Assembly (NCBI RefSeq): GCF_003315345.1
Contig: NZ_QNRO01000019.1
Coordinates: forward strand, 23,591-87,590
Direction of reading: 5' to 3'
Source of the DNA: Marinobacter pelagius
GTDB taxonomy: Bacteria; Pseudomonadota; Gammaproteobacteria; Pseudomonadales; Oleiphilaceae
Length of the DNA: 64,000 nucleotides
The notes under the pieces were generated by a model that was not told the DNA's origin, did not search any database, and saw only the letters and a program-made list of their open reading frames with translations. This document shows, in pieces, positions 27,230 through 35,616 of this stretch (positions within the stretch are counted from its first letter, which is position 1; each line of letters opens with the position of its first letter). Position numbers and translations under genes: made by a program.

Positions 27230-27867
27230 AGTATGTGGAGAAGCGCCACGAACCTGAAGTTTTTACGCAATGGAAGGCTCTGGCCAATGTCAATGAAGAC
27301 TGGCAGCCTACCTATGGCGACCTGAGGGGTGAGCCCAAAGCCTCGGTAAAGAGATCATTGATGCGGGAGCAGGGTTACATCTGCTGCTATTGTGAACGCC
27401 GGTTAACCGAGGGCGATTCCCACATAGAACACTTTCAGCCTCAGAGTGACCCGACTGTGGATCCGCTGGATTACGGCAATCTTTTGTGCTCCTGCCAGAA
27501 TCAGATCAGAAAGGGTGAGCCCCGTCACTGCGGTAACCTGAAAGGCGACTGGTTTGACCCCGAGCTGTTGATATCTCCGCTGGATGCGAATTGTGAGCCC
27601 CGGTTTGGTTTTGAAGGTGATGGTTGGATTAAACCTGCTGACAATAACGACCGGGCGGCCTGTGAAACCATTACCCGACTGGGCCTCGACCTGCCCAAGT
27701 TGAATGAGTTGAGAGCTGGAGCAATTGAGCCTTTCCTGGATGATAGCTTGAGCCATGATGAGCTGGGTCAGTTCGTGTCGGGCTACTTAACCATGGGAGC
27801 AGACGGCCGTTTCGGTGAGTTCTGGACCACCATCAAATACCTGTTTGGGGACTATGCCGCCGCATGA
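27226..27867 (+). CDS. ptuB: PtuB-like HNH endonuclease (TIGR02646 family)
   Basis: A 213-residue protein with an HNH/zinc-finger core: ICCYCERRLTE, HIEHFQPQSDP, YGNLLCSCQNQIRKGEPRHC and GNLKGDW. The paired cysteines (CCYC, CSC, HC) probably bind zinc and the HIEHF histidine is the catalytic candidate. The pattern matches TIGR02646, the HNH partner of Septu and Eco7-type retron systems. The start codon overlaps the PtuA stop. In the studied systems this nuclease degrades DNA or tRNA after activation, and which target applies here cannot be read from sequence. Confidence 0.85.
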   Translation: MKYVEKRHEPEVFTQWKALANVNEDWQPTYGDLRGEPKASVKRSLMREQGYICCYCERRLTEGDSHIEHFQPQSDPTVDPLDYGNLLCSCQNQIRKGEPRHCGNLKGDWFDPELLISPLDANCEPRFGFEGDGWIKPADNNDRAACETITRLGLDLPKLNELRAGAIEPFLDDSLSHDELGQFVSGYLTMGADGRFGEFWTTIKYLFGDYAAA

Positions 27868-27876
27868 GTAATCGAA

Positions 27877-27916
27877 TTTCCCAGGCCTCTCATGAATATC
27901 CCAGGTCGCTCATGAA
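27877..27916 (+). repeat. Two tandem 20-bp repeats between nested defence modules
   Basis: TTTCCCAGGCCTCTCATGAA is followed directly by a copy with 17 of 20 matches. The pair lies in the 61-base gap between the PtuB gene and the next ATPase gene, the one larger gap in this stretch of the operon. It may be a recombination trace or a regulatory site. Confidence 0.7.
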
Positions 27917-27928
27917 GGAGGGCTACCT

Positions 27929-29041
27929 ATGAAATTGAAAGAAATTGCCGTTAAAGGCTTTAAATCCATCAGCAATCACGACTACGAGCGTATTGCCTTT
28001 AACGATGTCACGGTGCTGTTGGGGGCGAATGGCTCCGGGAAAAGTAACCTGATTTCACTGTTCCGGCTGTTGGGATTTATGACCACTGGTGCTCTGCAGC
28101 AGTACGTTGGCAGGCAGGGCGTCAGCCAGCTTCTGTTTTATGGCCCAAAGGTGACCGAATCGCTGAGTTTCAGCGTGAAACTGGAAGATGACAGCACCAC
28201 GGACTCCTACGATGTAAAGCTATCGTATGGGTTGCCGGACCGGCTGTTCGTCAGCGGTGAACAGGTAAGCTATCACAAGGCCGGTCACCCCAGACCGCAG
28301 GAATACTTTCTGTCCAGTGGTGGCCCCGAAGCGGATCTGGGGCAGGATGATCGGCCCACCAGTAAAGTGCTTACCGGTCTGCTCAGAGGCATACAAACCT
28401 TCCAGTTTCACGACACATCCGACACCGCCCGAATCAAGGACCGGGTGTACGTTGATGATGTGTCCTACCTGCGCAGCGATGGGGGCAACCTCGCGGCCTT
28501 CCTCAAGATGTTGAAGGAGTCGGACAGCTATCGTCCTTACTACGAACGAATTGTCCGGCATATTCGCAAGATTATGCCGCAGTTCAACGACTTCGTACTG
28601 GATACCCTTCCTGGCAATGACCGTTTCGTGCGACTGAACTGGTCTGATACCTACCGCCAGGATTATCTTTTTGGTCCGGATCAGATTTCCGACGGGTCTC
28701 TTCGCTTCATGGCGCTGACCACACTACTGTTGCAGCCACCGGCGTTGCTTCCAAAAGTGATCGTTCTGGATGAGCCGGAGTTGGGTCTGCATCCGGCTGC
28801 CACGCTTGAGCTTGCCGGTATGATCAAACGTGCATCCCAGAAAACGCAGGTGGTCCTGGCCACCCAGTCCACACGGCTGGTGGATGAATTCCTGCCGGAG
28901 CAGATTGTGATTGTGGAGCGCGATTCAAAGACCGGCGCCAGCTCGTTCCACCGTCTGGAAGCGGAGGCGCTGGGTGAATGGTTGCAACGGTACAGCCTCT
29001 CGGAGCTTTGGGAGAAAAATGTGTTGGGAGGGCAGCCGTGA
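27929..29041 (+). CDS. SMC/OLD-like AAA ATPase paired with a DUF4276 protein
   Basis: A 370-residue ABC-type ATPase of the AAA_21/AAA_15 group. Walker A is LLGANGSGKSNLISLFRLLG near residue 32, the signature-like segment is QISDGSLRFMALTTLLLQ, Walker B VIVLDEPELGLHPAATLEL, and the last motif VVLATQSTRLVDEF. AGGAGG precedes the ATG. It overlaps the next gene by GTGA. The pair looks like an ATPase/effector couple in which the effector carries a TOPRIM-like motif, as in OLD and Gabija systems but split into a small partner. It is placed inside the BREX operon, so a defence role is likely, though the mechanism is unknown. Confidence 0.82.
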   Translation: MKLKEIAVKGFKSISNHDYERIAFNDVTVLLGANGSGKSNLISLFRLLGFMTTGALQQYVGRQGVSQLLFYGPKVTESLSFSVKLEDDSTTDSYDVKLSYGLPDRLFVSGEQVSYHKAGHPRPQEYFLSSGGPEADLGQDDRPTSKVLTGLLRGIQTFQFHDTSDTARIKDRVYVDDVSYLRSDGGNLAAFLKMLKESDSYRPYYERIVRHIRKIMPQFNDFVLDTLPGNDRFVRLNWSDTYRQDYLFGPDQISDGSLRFMALTTLLLQPPALLPKVIVLDEPELGLHPAATLELAGMIKRASQKTQVVLATQSTRLVDEFLPEQIVIVERDSKTGASSFHRLEAEALGEWLQRYSLSELWEKNVLGGQP

Positions 29042-29715
29042 TTCGACTGCACATAACCGCAGAGGGCCAGACCGAGAAAGCCTTCGTCGACCAGGTTTTG
29101 ACACCCCATCTGGCGCACTTTGATGTCTACACCGACGCGCGCTGTGTGTTAACGAGCAAGGACAAACGGGCAGCCAAAGAATACCGGGGTGGCTTGATCA
29201 GTTACCAGAAGGCAAAAGCAGACATCGAAACCTGGATGAAGGAAGACGCCAACCAGGAATGCTGGTTTACCAGCATGTTCGATTTATATGCCTTGCCAGA
29301 CGATTTCCCAGGATTTGACGAGGCGGAACGGCTGGAGCCTTATCAAAGGATCGAACGGCTCGAAGCTGCTTTTGGCAATGAAATGAACAAGCCAAACTTT
29401 ATTCCCTATATCCAGTTGCATGAATTTGAAAGCCTGATTCTGGCTGACCCGGCCAAGCTGGATTGGGAGTACCTGGAGCACGACCAGCCAATTGGAAATC
29501 TAGTGAAGATGGTCGGCTCCCAAAATCCGGAGCTCATCAATGACGGTCGAGAAACAGCGCCATCAAAACGAATTCTCAAAGAGATACCGGAGTACGACAA
29601 GGTGACATCAGGGGTATCGGTTGCGGCTCACATCGGCCTCGGTGCTCTGCGGGCCTCATGCAAACACTTTGATGAGTGGGTGTCGCGCTTGGAGAAGCTC
29701 GGGGGCAAAGAATGA
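29038..29715 (+). CDS. DUF4276 family protein, probable effector partner of the ATPase
   Basis: The product has 225 residues and starts at GTG within a GTGA overlap. The N-terminal strand-loop IRLHITAEGQTEKAFVDQVL holds EGxTE, which resembles the first acidic motif of TOPRIM nucleases. Further acidic positions follow in FTSMFDLYALPDDFPGFDEA and in QLHEFESLILADP. The residue after the second strand reads FDLY rather than the classical DxD. DUF4276 proteins are usually encoded beside an AAA ATPase, as here. TOPRIM-type nuclease activity is inferred from the motif and the partner and is not shown. Its last codons overlap pglZ by ATGA. Confidence 0.75.
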   Translation: MIRLHITAEGQTEKAFVDQVLTPHLAHFDVYTDARCVLTSKDKRAAKEYRGGLISYQKAKADIETWMKEDANQECWFTSMFDLYALPDDFPGFDEAERLEPYQRIERLEAAFGNEMNKPNFIPYIQLHEFESLILADPAKLDWEYLEHDQPIGNLVKMVGSQNPELINDGRETAPSKRILKEIPEYDKVTSGVSVAAHIGLGALRASCKHFDEWVSRLEKLGGKE

Positions 29716-32210
29716 GCCAGCAAATCAATTATGCGCTGGGCAGGCTTTTCGATAAGCACCGGGTTGTGTTCTGGTACGACACCAAGCAAGAGCTGCGCAG
29801 TGACTTCGAGGCGGTTTCCATTCCGGACGTGGAGAAGCTGGAGATCGCCAACAACGAGTACGGCCTGAAACATCGCATCCTGCGGGAGGCACCGGAACAG
29901 AAATTCTTGCTGTACAAAGAAGGGCCACAACCGGAGGATCTGGACAACTGGTTGCTGGACGTACAGCTGGCCCACGGCGAGTTCCGGACCGACCAGGTGG
30001 CCATCTGGCTGTCCGAGTTGGAGTTGGGCCTGGAGTTCGCCGAGATAGCTCAGGCCCATACGGAGTTCTTTCAGGCGATCAAGCGCAAGGAGGCACTGAA
30101 GAAGTTGCTGAAGCCGGACGATACCGCCGGCCAGCTGCGCCTGAAGATGCTGGCCGTGTGTGCCGGTAGCGAGCCCCGTATGGACTCGGTGGTGGAAACC
30201 CTGCTGCAGCAACTGGCTGAAGACCGTGATGATGGCATCCGGCTGATTGAGCGCTGTGGTCTGGGCAGCTTCCTGTGGGAGCAACTGACCCGTTTCTACG
30301 GCTACGAGGCCAGTGAACCCAGCCTGCGCGATTTCGTGATCGAGCTGTTCAAGTCCTGCTACGCCATGGGTACCGATGGCGATGTCAAACTGACCGGCGA
30401 CGCCCTGGTGTTCCTCAAGCGCTGGAAAGACAGCCGGCAGTTCGAGCAGGGGTTTGAAACCCTGTCTGCCGAGTGTGCCGAGGTGCTGGGCATTGAGCAG
30501 GATCTGGGTAAGCGGGACTTCCGGGACCTGGTTGAGCTGGATTACTTCCGGCTAATCGACCAGAAGATTATCAGTGACCTGGTGCGGGCGGTGGTAGGCC
30601 GCACGGTCACTAGTGGCGATGTGGCATTGTGGGTACGGCAGCGGCGCCAGGGCCACTGGTACGGGGAGTTCCGCCACCTGTATGAAGCCATTGAGTTTGC
30701 GGCCCGTTTTGTCCAGATGCTCGGTGAGGCTCGTCTCACCATGGACAGCCTCTCCGACGGCGTTCAGCGATACAGCCGTTCCTGGTTCCAGTTGGATCAG
30801 CTCTACCGCAAATTTACCTACCATGTGCGCATGTCCGGCCAGGCATCGTTAATGGGCGATCTCAGTGAGCAGGTGGAGAATTTGTATTCCAACAACTACC
30901 TGCTCAAGCTGGGCGACGGCTTCCAGGTTCACGTGGATGCCGCGCCGCGCTGGGAGGCCTATCCGGTCGTTCAGCAAACAGCCTTTTTCGAGCACTGGGT
31001 TCGCCCGTACCTGTGCAAGGACAAACGGATCTGCGTGATCATTTCCGACGCCATGCGCTATGAGATTGGTGATGAGCTGCTGGGCCTTATCCGGCAGGAA
31101 GATCGCTACAGCGCGGAGCTTGAACCGGCACTCTCGACCCTTCCCAGCTATACCCAGCTCGGTATGGCGGCGCTACTGCCCAACAAGTCCCTGGCAATCG
31201 CCGACAACGATACCGGTACGGTACTGGTGGATGGCCAAAGCTCACAGGGCACGGTCAACCGTACCAAAATCCTGCAGGCCGCCTTGGATGGTCGGGGCCA
31301 GGCCGTCAAGGCGGAGGATTTTATGCAGCTCAACCGGGAAGACAGCCGTGAGCTGCTCAAGGGTAATGATGTGCTGTACATCTACCACAACCGCATCGAT
31401 CACACCGGCGACAAGATGCATTCAGAGGGGCAGGCCTTTGAAGCCGCAGAACAAACCCTGGATGACCTGATTCGACTGATCAAGAAGCTCACGGCGGCCA
31501 ACGCCAATAACCTGCTGATCACCGCTGACCATGGCTTTATTTACCAGAACCGTGAGCTGGATGAGAGTGATTTCCTGGGCGATGCCGTTTCTGGCGATGA
31601 TATTCGCTACCGGGACCGTCGGTTCGTGCTGGGTAAGGGGCTGTCCGCCTCTCCGGCCTTCCATCACTTCTCGTCTGAGCAGCTTGGGCTGGATGGCGAT
31701 ATGGAAGTGCAGATTCCCAAGTCCATCAACCGGCTGCGTCTTAAAGGCTCTGGCAGCCGCTTTGTGCATGGCGGCGCATCCCTTCAGGAGGTTGTGATTC
31801 CAGTCCTGAAGGTTAACAAGAAGCGCCAGAGTGATGTCAGCGCCGTTGAGGTGGACATCCTGCGTGGGGCCAGCTCGGTGATCACTTCCGGCCAACTGGC
31901 CGTCACCTTGTATCAGTCCGGACCGGTTACCGAGAAAGTACAGCCTCGCCACCTGCGGGCTGGGATTTATACCCAGTCAGGGGAGTTGATTTCGGACAGT
32001 CACGAACTGTCGTTTGACCTGACCTCGGAGAACCCCCGCGAGCGGGAGCTTCAGGTGCGCTTTGTGCTCAGCCGCAAGGCGGACGAGGCCAACGGCCAGG
32101 AGGTTTTCCTGAAGCTGGAAGAACAGCACGCCGGCACCTCCCACTACAAGGAATACAAGTCGCTCAGGTATTTGATGCGGCGGTCCTTTACCAGCGATTT
32201 TGATTTCTGA
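29712..32210 (+). CDS. pglZ: BREX-1 alkaline-phosphatase-fold protein PglZ
   Basis: An 832-residue protein of the PglZ type A family. The metal-binding core is visible in RICVIISDAMRYEIGDELLG, DVLYIYHNRIDHTGDKM and NNLLITADHGFIYQNREL, the Asp/His positions of the alkaline phosphatase superfamily. The N-terminal 400 residues are helical and family-specific. In BREX, PglZ is required for both methylation and defence, and PglZ homologues show metal-dependent nuclease or phosphodiesterase activity. ATG at 29712 is used because it overlaps the DUF4276 stop; a 12-residue upstream extension lies inside that gene. Confidence 0.94.
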   Translation: MSQQINYALGRLFDKHRVVFWYDTKQELRSDFEAVSIPDVEKLEIANNEYGLKHRILREAPEQKFLLYKEGPQPEDLDNWLLDVQLAHGEFRTDQVAIWLSELELGLEFAEIAQAHTEFFQAIKRKEALKKLLKPDDTAGQLRLKMLAVCAGSEPRMDSVVETLLQQLAEDRDDGIRLIERCGLGSFLWEQLTRFYGYEASEPSLRDFVIELFKSCYAMGTDGDVKLTGDALVFLKRWKDSRQFEQGFETLSAECAEVLGIEQDLGKRDFRDLVELDYFRLIDQKIISDLVRAVVGRTVTSGDVALWVRQRRQGHWYGEFRHLYEAIEFAARFVQMLGEARLTMDSLSDGVQRYSRSWFQLDQLYRKFTYHVRMSGQASLMGDLSEQVENLYSNNYLLKLGDGFQVHVDAAPRWEAYPVVQQTAFFEHWVRPYLCKDKRICVIISDAMRYEIGDELLGLIRQEDRYSAELEPALSTLPSYTQLGMAALLPNKSLAIADNDTGTVLVDGQSSQGTVNRTKILQAALDGRGQAVKAEDFMQLNREDSRELLKGNDVLYIYHNRIDHTGDKMHSEGQAFEAAEQTLDDLIRLIKKLTAANANNLLITADHGFIYQNRELDESDFLGDAVSGDDIRYRDRRFVLGKGLSASPAFHHFSSEQLGLDGDMEVQIPKSINRLRLKGSGSRFVHGGASLQEVVIPVLKVNKKRQSDVSAVEVDILRGASSVITSGQLAVTLYQSGPVTEKVQPRHLRAGIYTQSGELISDSHELSFDLTSENPRERELQVRFVLSRKADEANGQEVFLKLEEQHAGTSHYKEYKSLRYLMRRSFTSDFDF

Positions 32211-32222
32211 GGGTTATAGCCA

Positions 32223-34274
32223 ATGAGTACGCTTGACCAAAAGATCAACGAACACTTCCCCGGGTTGGTGGTGCGCAAAGACCTGGTGAAAACGGTCAAG
32301 GGCAACGCCATCGTTCCCTCATACGTGCTGGAGTATCTGCTCGGCCAATACTGCGCCACTAACGACGAGGCCACGATTAAAACAGGGATTGAAACGGTCA
32401 AGGAGATTCTGGCCAAGCACTATGTCCACCGGAACGAGGCCGGACTGGTGCGCTCGAATATCAAGGAAAAGGGGCGCTACAAGGTTATCGACAAGATCAG
32501 TGTGGCCCTGAATGAGAAGACGGATGCCTACGAGGCGCAGTTTTCCAACCTGGGAATCAAGAAGGTATTGGTGGATTCTGGGACCGTCAAGGCCCACCCC
32601 AAACTGCTGGTAAGCGGCGTATGGTGCATTGCGGACATCGAATACGTATTTTCTGAAGACCAGAACGTCAGCCCCTGGATTCTGTCCACCCTCAAGCCGA
32701 TTCAGCTATCGCACTTCGACTACGACGCCTACGTTGCCGCGCGGCAGCAGTTCAGCACCGATGAGTGGATTGACCTGCTGATCCAGAGTATCGGCTTTAA
32801 CCCGGAGATGTTCGGACGGCGCAGCAAGCTGACGCAACTGGTCCGATTGATTCCGTTCTGCGAGCGGAACTACAACCTTATCGAACTTGGCCCCAAGGGG
32901 ACGGGTAAATCCCACGTTTACTCCGAATTCTCGCCCCATGGGATCCTGGTTTCCGGTGGTGAAGTCACCGTACCCAAGCTGTTTGTGAATAACTCCAGCG
33001 GCAAAATCGGCCTGGTGGGCTACTGGGATTGCGTGGCCTTTGACGAATTCGCCGGTAAACAGAAGCGAGTCGACAAGGCCCTGGTCGACATCATGAAGAA
33101 CTACATGGCCAACAAGTCCTTCTCCCGTGGCGTGGAAACCCTGGGCGCCGAGGCGTCCATGGTGTTCGTGGGGAACACCCGGCACACTGTTCCTTACATG
33201 CTGAAGCATTCAGACCTGTTCGATGAACTGCCGGACAAGTTCTACGATTCTGCCTTTCTGGACCGGATCCACTTCTATATTCCGGGATGGGAGGTCGACA
33301 TCATCCGGGGCGAGATGTTCTCCGACGGCTATGGCTTCGTGGTGGACTACCTTGCAGAAATCCTGCGCTCGATGCGGAACTACGATTACTCCGACCAGTA
33401 TAAGGAGCACTTTACCCTTTCTTCGGATATCTCGACCCGTGATCGGGACGGTATTAACAAGACCTTTTCCGGCTTGATGAAGATCCTGTTCCCCCAGGGG
33501 GGAGCGACCAGGGAAGAGGTTGAAGAAGTGCTGCGCTTTGCCATTGAGGGGCGCAAGCGGGTCAAGGACCAGTTACAGCGGATTGATACCACCTACGGCG
33601 AAGTACGCTTTTCCTATCAGGATCAACAAGGCCAGGAAATACTGGTCACGACACTTGAGGAGGAAGAGTACCCAGGCTACTACCACCAGACGGTCTCGAC
33701 TCCTGATGACGAGGGAGTAGAACCCGAGCCAACAGCGGACGTTAAAGGTGTCGAGCCAGAAGAGCTGAATGCCCCCGAGCCAGTACTGGAAGAAAAGCAC
33801 CTGACCTTCCAGGAAAATCAGAAGGGCATCTCATTCGACGGCTTGTTTGGCGCATACCTGAAAGGAGCCAGCAAGATCACCGTCACAGACCCCTACATCC
33901 GGCTTTTCTACCAGATCCGCAATTTCATGGAGTTTCTCGAAGCCATCGTGAAGAACAAGGCCGAAGAAGATGAAGTGGAGGTTCACCTCGTCACCGTCAG
34001 GGACGAGTTCAAGGGTGACCTGCAAGACGAGAGTTTTGAAAAAATCCAGGAATCCGCTCGCACCGTGGGCATCGACTTCACCTGGGCGTTTGACGAAAGC
34101 GGCACCATTCACGCCCGTCATATCGTTACGGACCACGGCTGGAAGATATCGCTGGATCGGGGGTTGGACATCTTCCAGCACTACGAGATGAATGAAGCCT
34201 TCGCGTTTGCCAACCGGTTGCAGCAGTTTCGGTCTAGCAAGGCCTTCGAAATTACCTTCATCAAACAGTCATAG
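32223..34274 (+). CDS. brxL: BREX Lon-like ATPase BrxL with MIT_C-like tail
   Basis: A 683-residue AAA+ protein that closes the type 1 BREX operon. BrxL_N-like residues 1-200 lead to Walker A in LGPKGTGKSHVYSEFS (about 222) and Walker B-like WDCVAFDEFAGKQ. A Pro/Glu-rich linker (about 490-530) separates a C-terminal domain. In that domain FDGLFGAYLKGASKITVTDP, YIRLFYQIRNFMEFLEAIV and DHGWKISLDRGLDIFQHYE strongly resemble the MIT_C domain of the eukaryotic protein MITD1, a phospholipase-D-like fold. No Lon Ser-Lys protease signature is evident to me. BrxL is needed for defence but not for methylation in tested systems and can form DNA-binding rings. Confidence 0.93.
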   Translation: MSTLDQKINEHFPGLVVRKDLVKTVKGNAIVPSYVLEYLLGQYCATNDEATIKTGIETVKEILAKHYVHRNEAGLVRSNIKEKGRYKVIDKISVALNEKTDAYEAQFSNLGIKKVLVDSGTVKAHPKLLVSGVWCIADIEYVFSEDQNVSPWILSTLKPIQLSHFDYDAYVAARQQFSTDEWIDLLIQSIGFNPEMFGRRSKLTQLVRLIPFCERNYNLIELGPKGTGKSHVYSEFSPHGILVSGGEVTVPKLFVNNSSGKIGLVGYWDCVAFDEFAGKQKRVDKALVDIMKNYMANKSFSRGVETLGAEASMVFVGNTRHTVPYMLKHSDLFDELPDKFYDSAFLDRIHFYIPGWEVDIIRGEMFSDGYGFVVDYLAEILRSMRNYDYSDQYKEHFTLSSDISTRDRDGINKTFSGLMKILFPQGGATREEVEEVLRFAIEGRKRVKDQLQRIDTTYGEVRFSYQDQQGQEILVTTLEEEEYPGYYHQTVSTPDDEGVEPEPTADVKGVEPEELNAPEPVLEEKHLTFQENQKGISFDGLFGAYLKGASKITVTDPYIRLFYQIRNFMEFLEAIVKNKAEEDEVEVHLVTVRDEFKGDLQDESFEKIQESARTVGIDFTWAFDESGTIHARHIVTDHGWKISLDRGLDIFQHYEMNEAFAFANRLQQFRSSKAFEITFIKQS

Positions 34275-34306
34275 ATCCACCCGGCAGTGCAATGGGAGGC
34301 GGTGTG

Positions 34307-34657
34307 TCAGGCGCTCGCTTCCCACTCCCACCAGGACTGAAACAGCTCGTCACCACCCGGCACATAGGTGTGAACCTCCCGGCCATTCCAATCCAGCGCC
34401 AGAACCTGCAACGCAGCCTGTTGCAGCTCGGCATCCAAGGCCCTCAGCCGGTTCAGCTCGAATGGCCAGTGACTCGCGTTATATAGGCCAAGCAGGAATC
34501 GCCGGATATGCCGGGCCTGGCCGCCTCCACTATGAGCGGCGTCGATCAGTATTGTGAGAGCCGGAAGCCCCGCGTCCTCCCGCAGCTGCCTCCGCTTTTC
34601 TTCCTGTTCCAGCAAAAATAGAAAGCTTTCGGGAAGCATGGCTGTTTTGTCCGTCAT
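34307..34657 (-). CDS. Island-borne protein of DUF7673-like type
   Basis: The product has 116 residues and faces the BREX operon. The start at 34657 has TGAGG eight bases upstream; the ATG six bases further out has poorer spacing. The sequence contains FLFLLEQEEKRRQLREDAGL, GGGQARHIRRFLLGLYNASH and WPFELNRLRALDAEL. I recall such proteins from integrative elements under the DUF7673 label, but function is unknown. It appears soluble and mainly helical, with a Trp-rich C-terminus (FQSWWEWEASA). Confidence 0.65.
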   Translation of the reverse strand: MTDKTAMLPESFLFLLEQEEKRRQLREDAGLPALTILIDAAHSGGGQARHIRRFLLGLYNASHWPFELNRLRALDAELQQAALQVLALDWNGREVHTYVPGGDELFQSWWEWEASA

Positions 34658-34762
34658 GTGCATAACCTCATATCGACTTCACGATTATGCTGCCATGGAC
34701 GACGCAGTAGGCACGGCTCTCAAACTGCCCGTTTTGGGCAAGAACACCGGTTTGCCCCGAAT

Positions 34763-34921
34763 TTATTTCAGATCGCCATTGTGTCGGGGTGATTTTTTTC
34801 GGAACTTTCGCTCCAGGAACGCTTCCAGCCGGTCCGCGTTGCGGTAGGCCACAACGCAGATAAAAAGTACAACTGCGACAAAGCTCAGGAATGCAATCAG
34901 TGTGGCAGATAGGTTCAGCAT
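34763..34921 (-). CDS. Small single-pass membrane protein (52 aa)
   Basis: No family is recognised. The 52-residue frame begins at ATG with TTGGAG nine bases ahead. It encodes one strong transmembrane helix, LIAFLSFVAVVLFICVVAYR, followed by an amphipathic, very basic cytoplasmic tail (RLEAFLERKFRKKSPRHNGD). The ribosome site, the classical membrane topology with positive inside residues, and the lack of any other gene in the gap make it a believable gene. It precedes the DUF7673-like gene on the same strand and follows the recombinase gene. Small membrane proteins in such places can be toxins or defence effectors, which is inference. Confidence 0.6.
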   Translation of the reverse strand: MLNLSATLIAFLSFVAVVLFICVVAYRNADRLEAFLERKFRKKSPRHNGDLK

Positions 34922-34969
34922 ATTCACGTCTCCAATAGTTGACTGCCCTTTGAGGGCAGTTTGTTGGTT

Positions 34970-35602
34970 TCAGGCCACAGCATCGGCCTGTCTTTGTTCT
35001 TTGGCGACAGACGCAATCAAGTGCCGCGAGCAACTCAGCATCTCCTGGATCTCGCTGTAGCTGTGGCCACTGCGTAGCAGGCTGGCGATGTGCTGTCTGC
35101 GCTTCAGGTCTGGTTGCCGCCCCTGGTACTTGCCCTCCGTTTTTGCTTTATGAATGCCCTGGAACTGCCGGCGCCGACGGTCTTCGTAATCTTTGCGGGC
35201 CACGGCAGCCAGCATGTCGAGCATCATGGCGTTGACCGCTCGTAGAATGGAGTCGGTGAATCCGGTGTCGTCTTTCTTTTCCAGAGCGAGCCAACTGGTT
35301 GGTAATTCCGGGGAGACGATGGCTAACCGCTTGGCGGCCAGCTTTTGCTTGAGGGAGTCCCAGTCACTTTTTTTGAGGCGAGCCAGCCGGTCGATCTGTT
35401 CGACCAGCACAATGTCACCCTCACCGGAATCTGTGATCAGCTTCATCAGCTCGGGTCGGTGCAAAGTAGCGCCGGACACGTTCTCCACGTAGAAAGCGGC
35501 AATACGCTGACCGTGGTTGGCTGCGAACTGTACCAGTGACTCCCGGGCTCGCTCCGCATTCTGTTCCTGCGTGGATGCCCGAAGGTAGGCTCGAATAAAC
35601 AT
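34970..35602 (-). CDS. Serine recombinase (resolvase/invertase family)
   Basis: A 210-residue small serine recombinase. The N-terminal catalytic domain begins MFIRAYLRASTQEQNAERAR, with Ser10 as the nucleophile. The family arginines and acidic positions are in GDIVLVEQIDRLARLKKSDW. A long helix (MLDMLAAVARKDYEDRRRRQ, FQGIHKAKTEGKYQGRQ) links to a C-terminal HTH, HIASLLRSGHSYSEIQEMLS. It may resolve element dimers or invert DNA. Two 19-base direct repeats with 16 matches lie just upstream of its start and could be its binding sites. The frame is intact. Confidence 0.9.
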   Translation of the reverse strand: MFIRAYLRASTQEQNAERARESLVQFAANHGQRIAAFYVENVSGATLHRPELMKLITDSGEGDIVLVEQIDRLARLKKSDWDSLKQKLAAKRLAIVSPELPTSWLALEKKDDTGFTDSILRAVNAMMLDMLAAVARKDYEDRRRRQFQGIHKAKTEGKYQGRQPDLKRRQHIASLLRSGHSYSEIQEMLSCSRHLIASVAKEQRQADAVA

Positions 35603-35616
35603 CGTCGGTTCCTCAG

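Noticed and set aside
34668..35033. 121-codon minus-strand frame overlapping the recombinase end
   Set aside because: It overlaps the serine recombinase in another frame; the 52-codon membrane protein frame in the same place has a ribosome site and clear topology.
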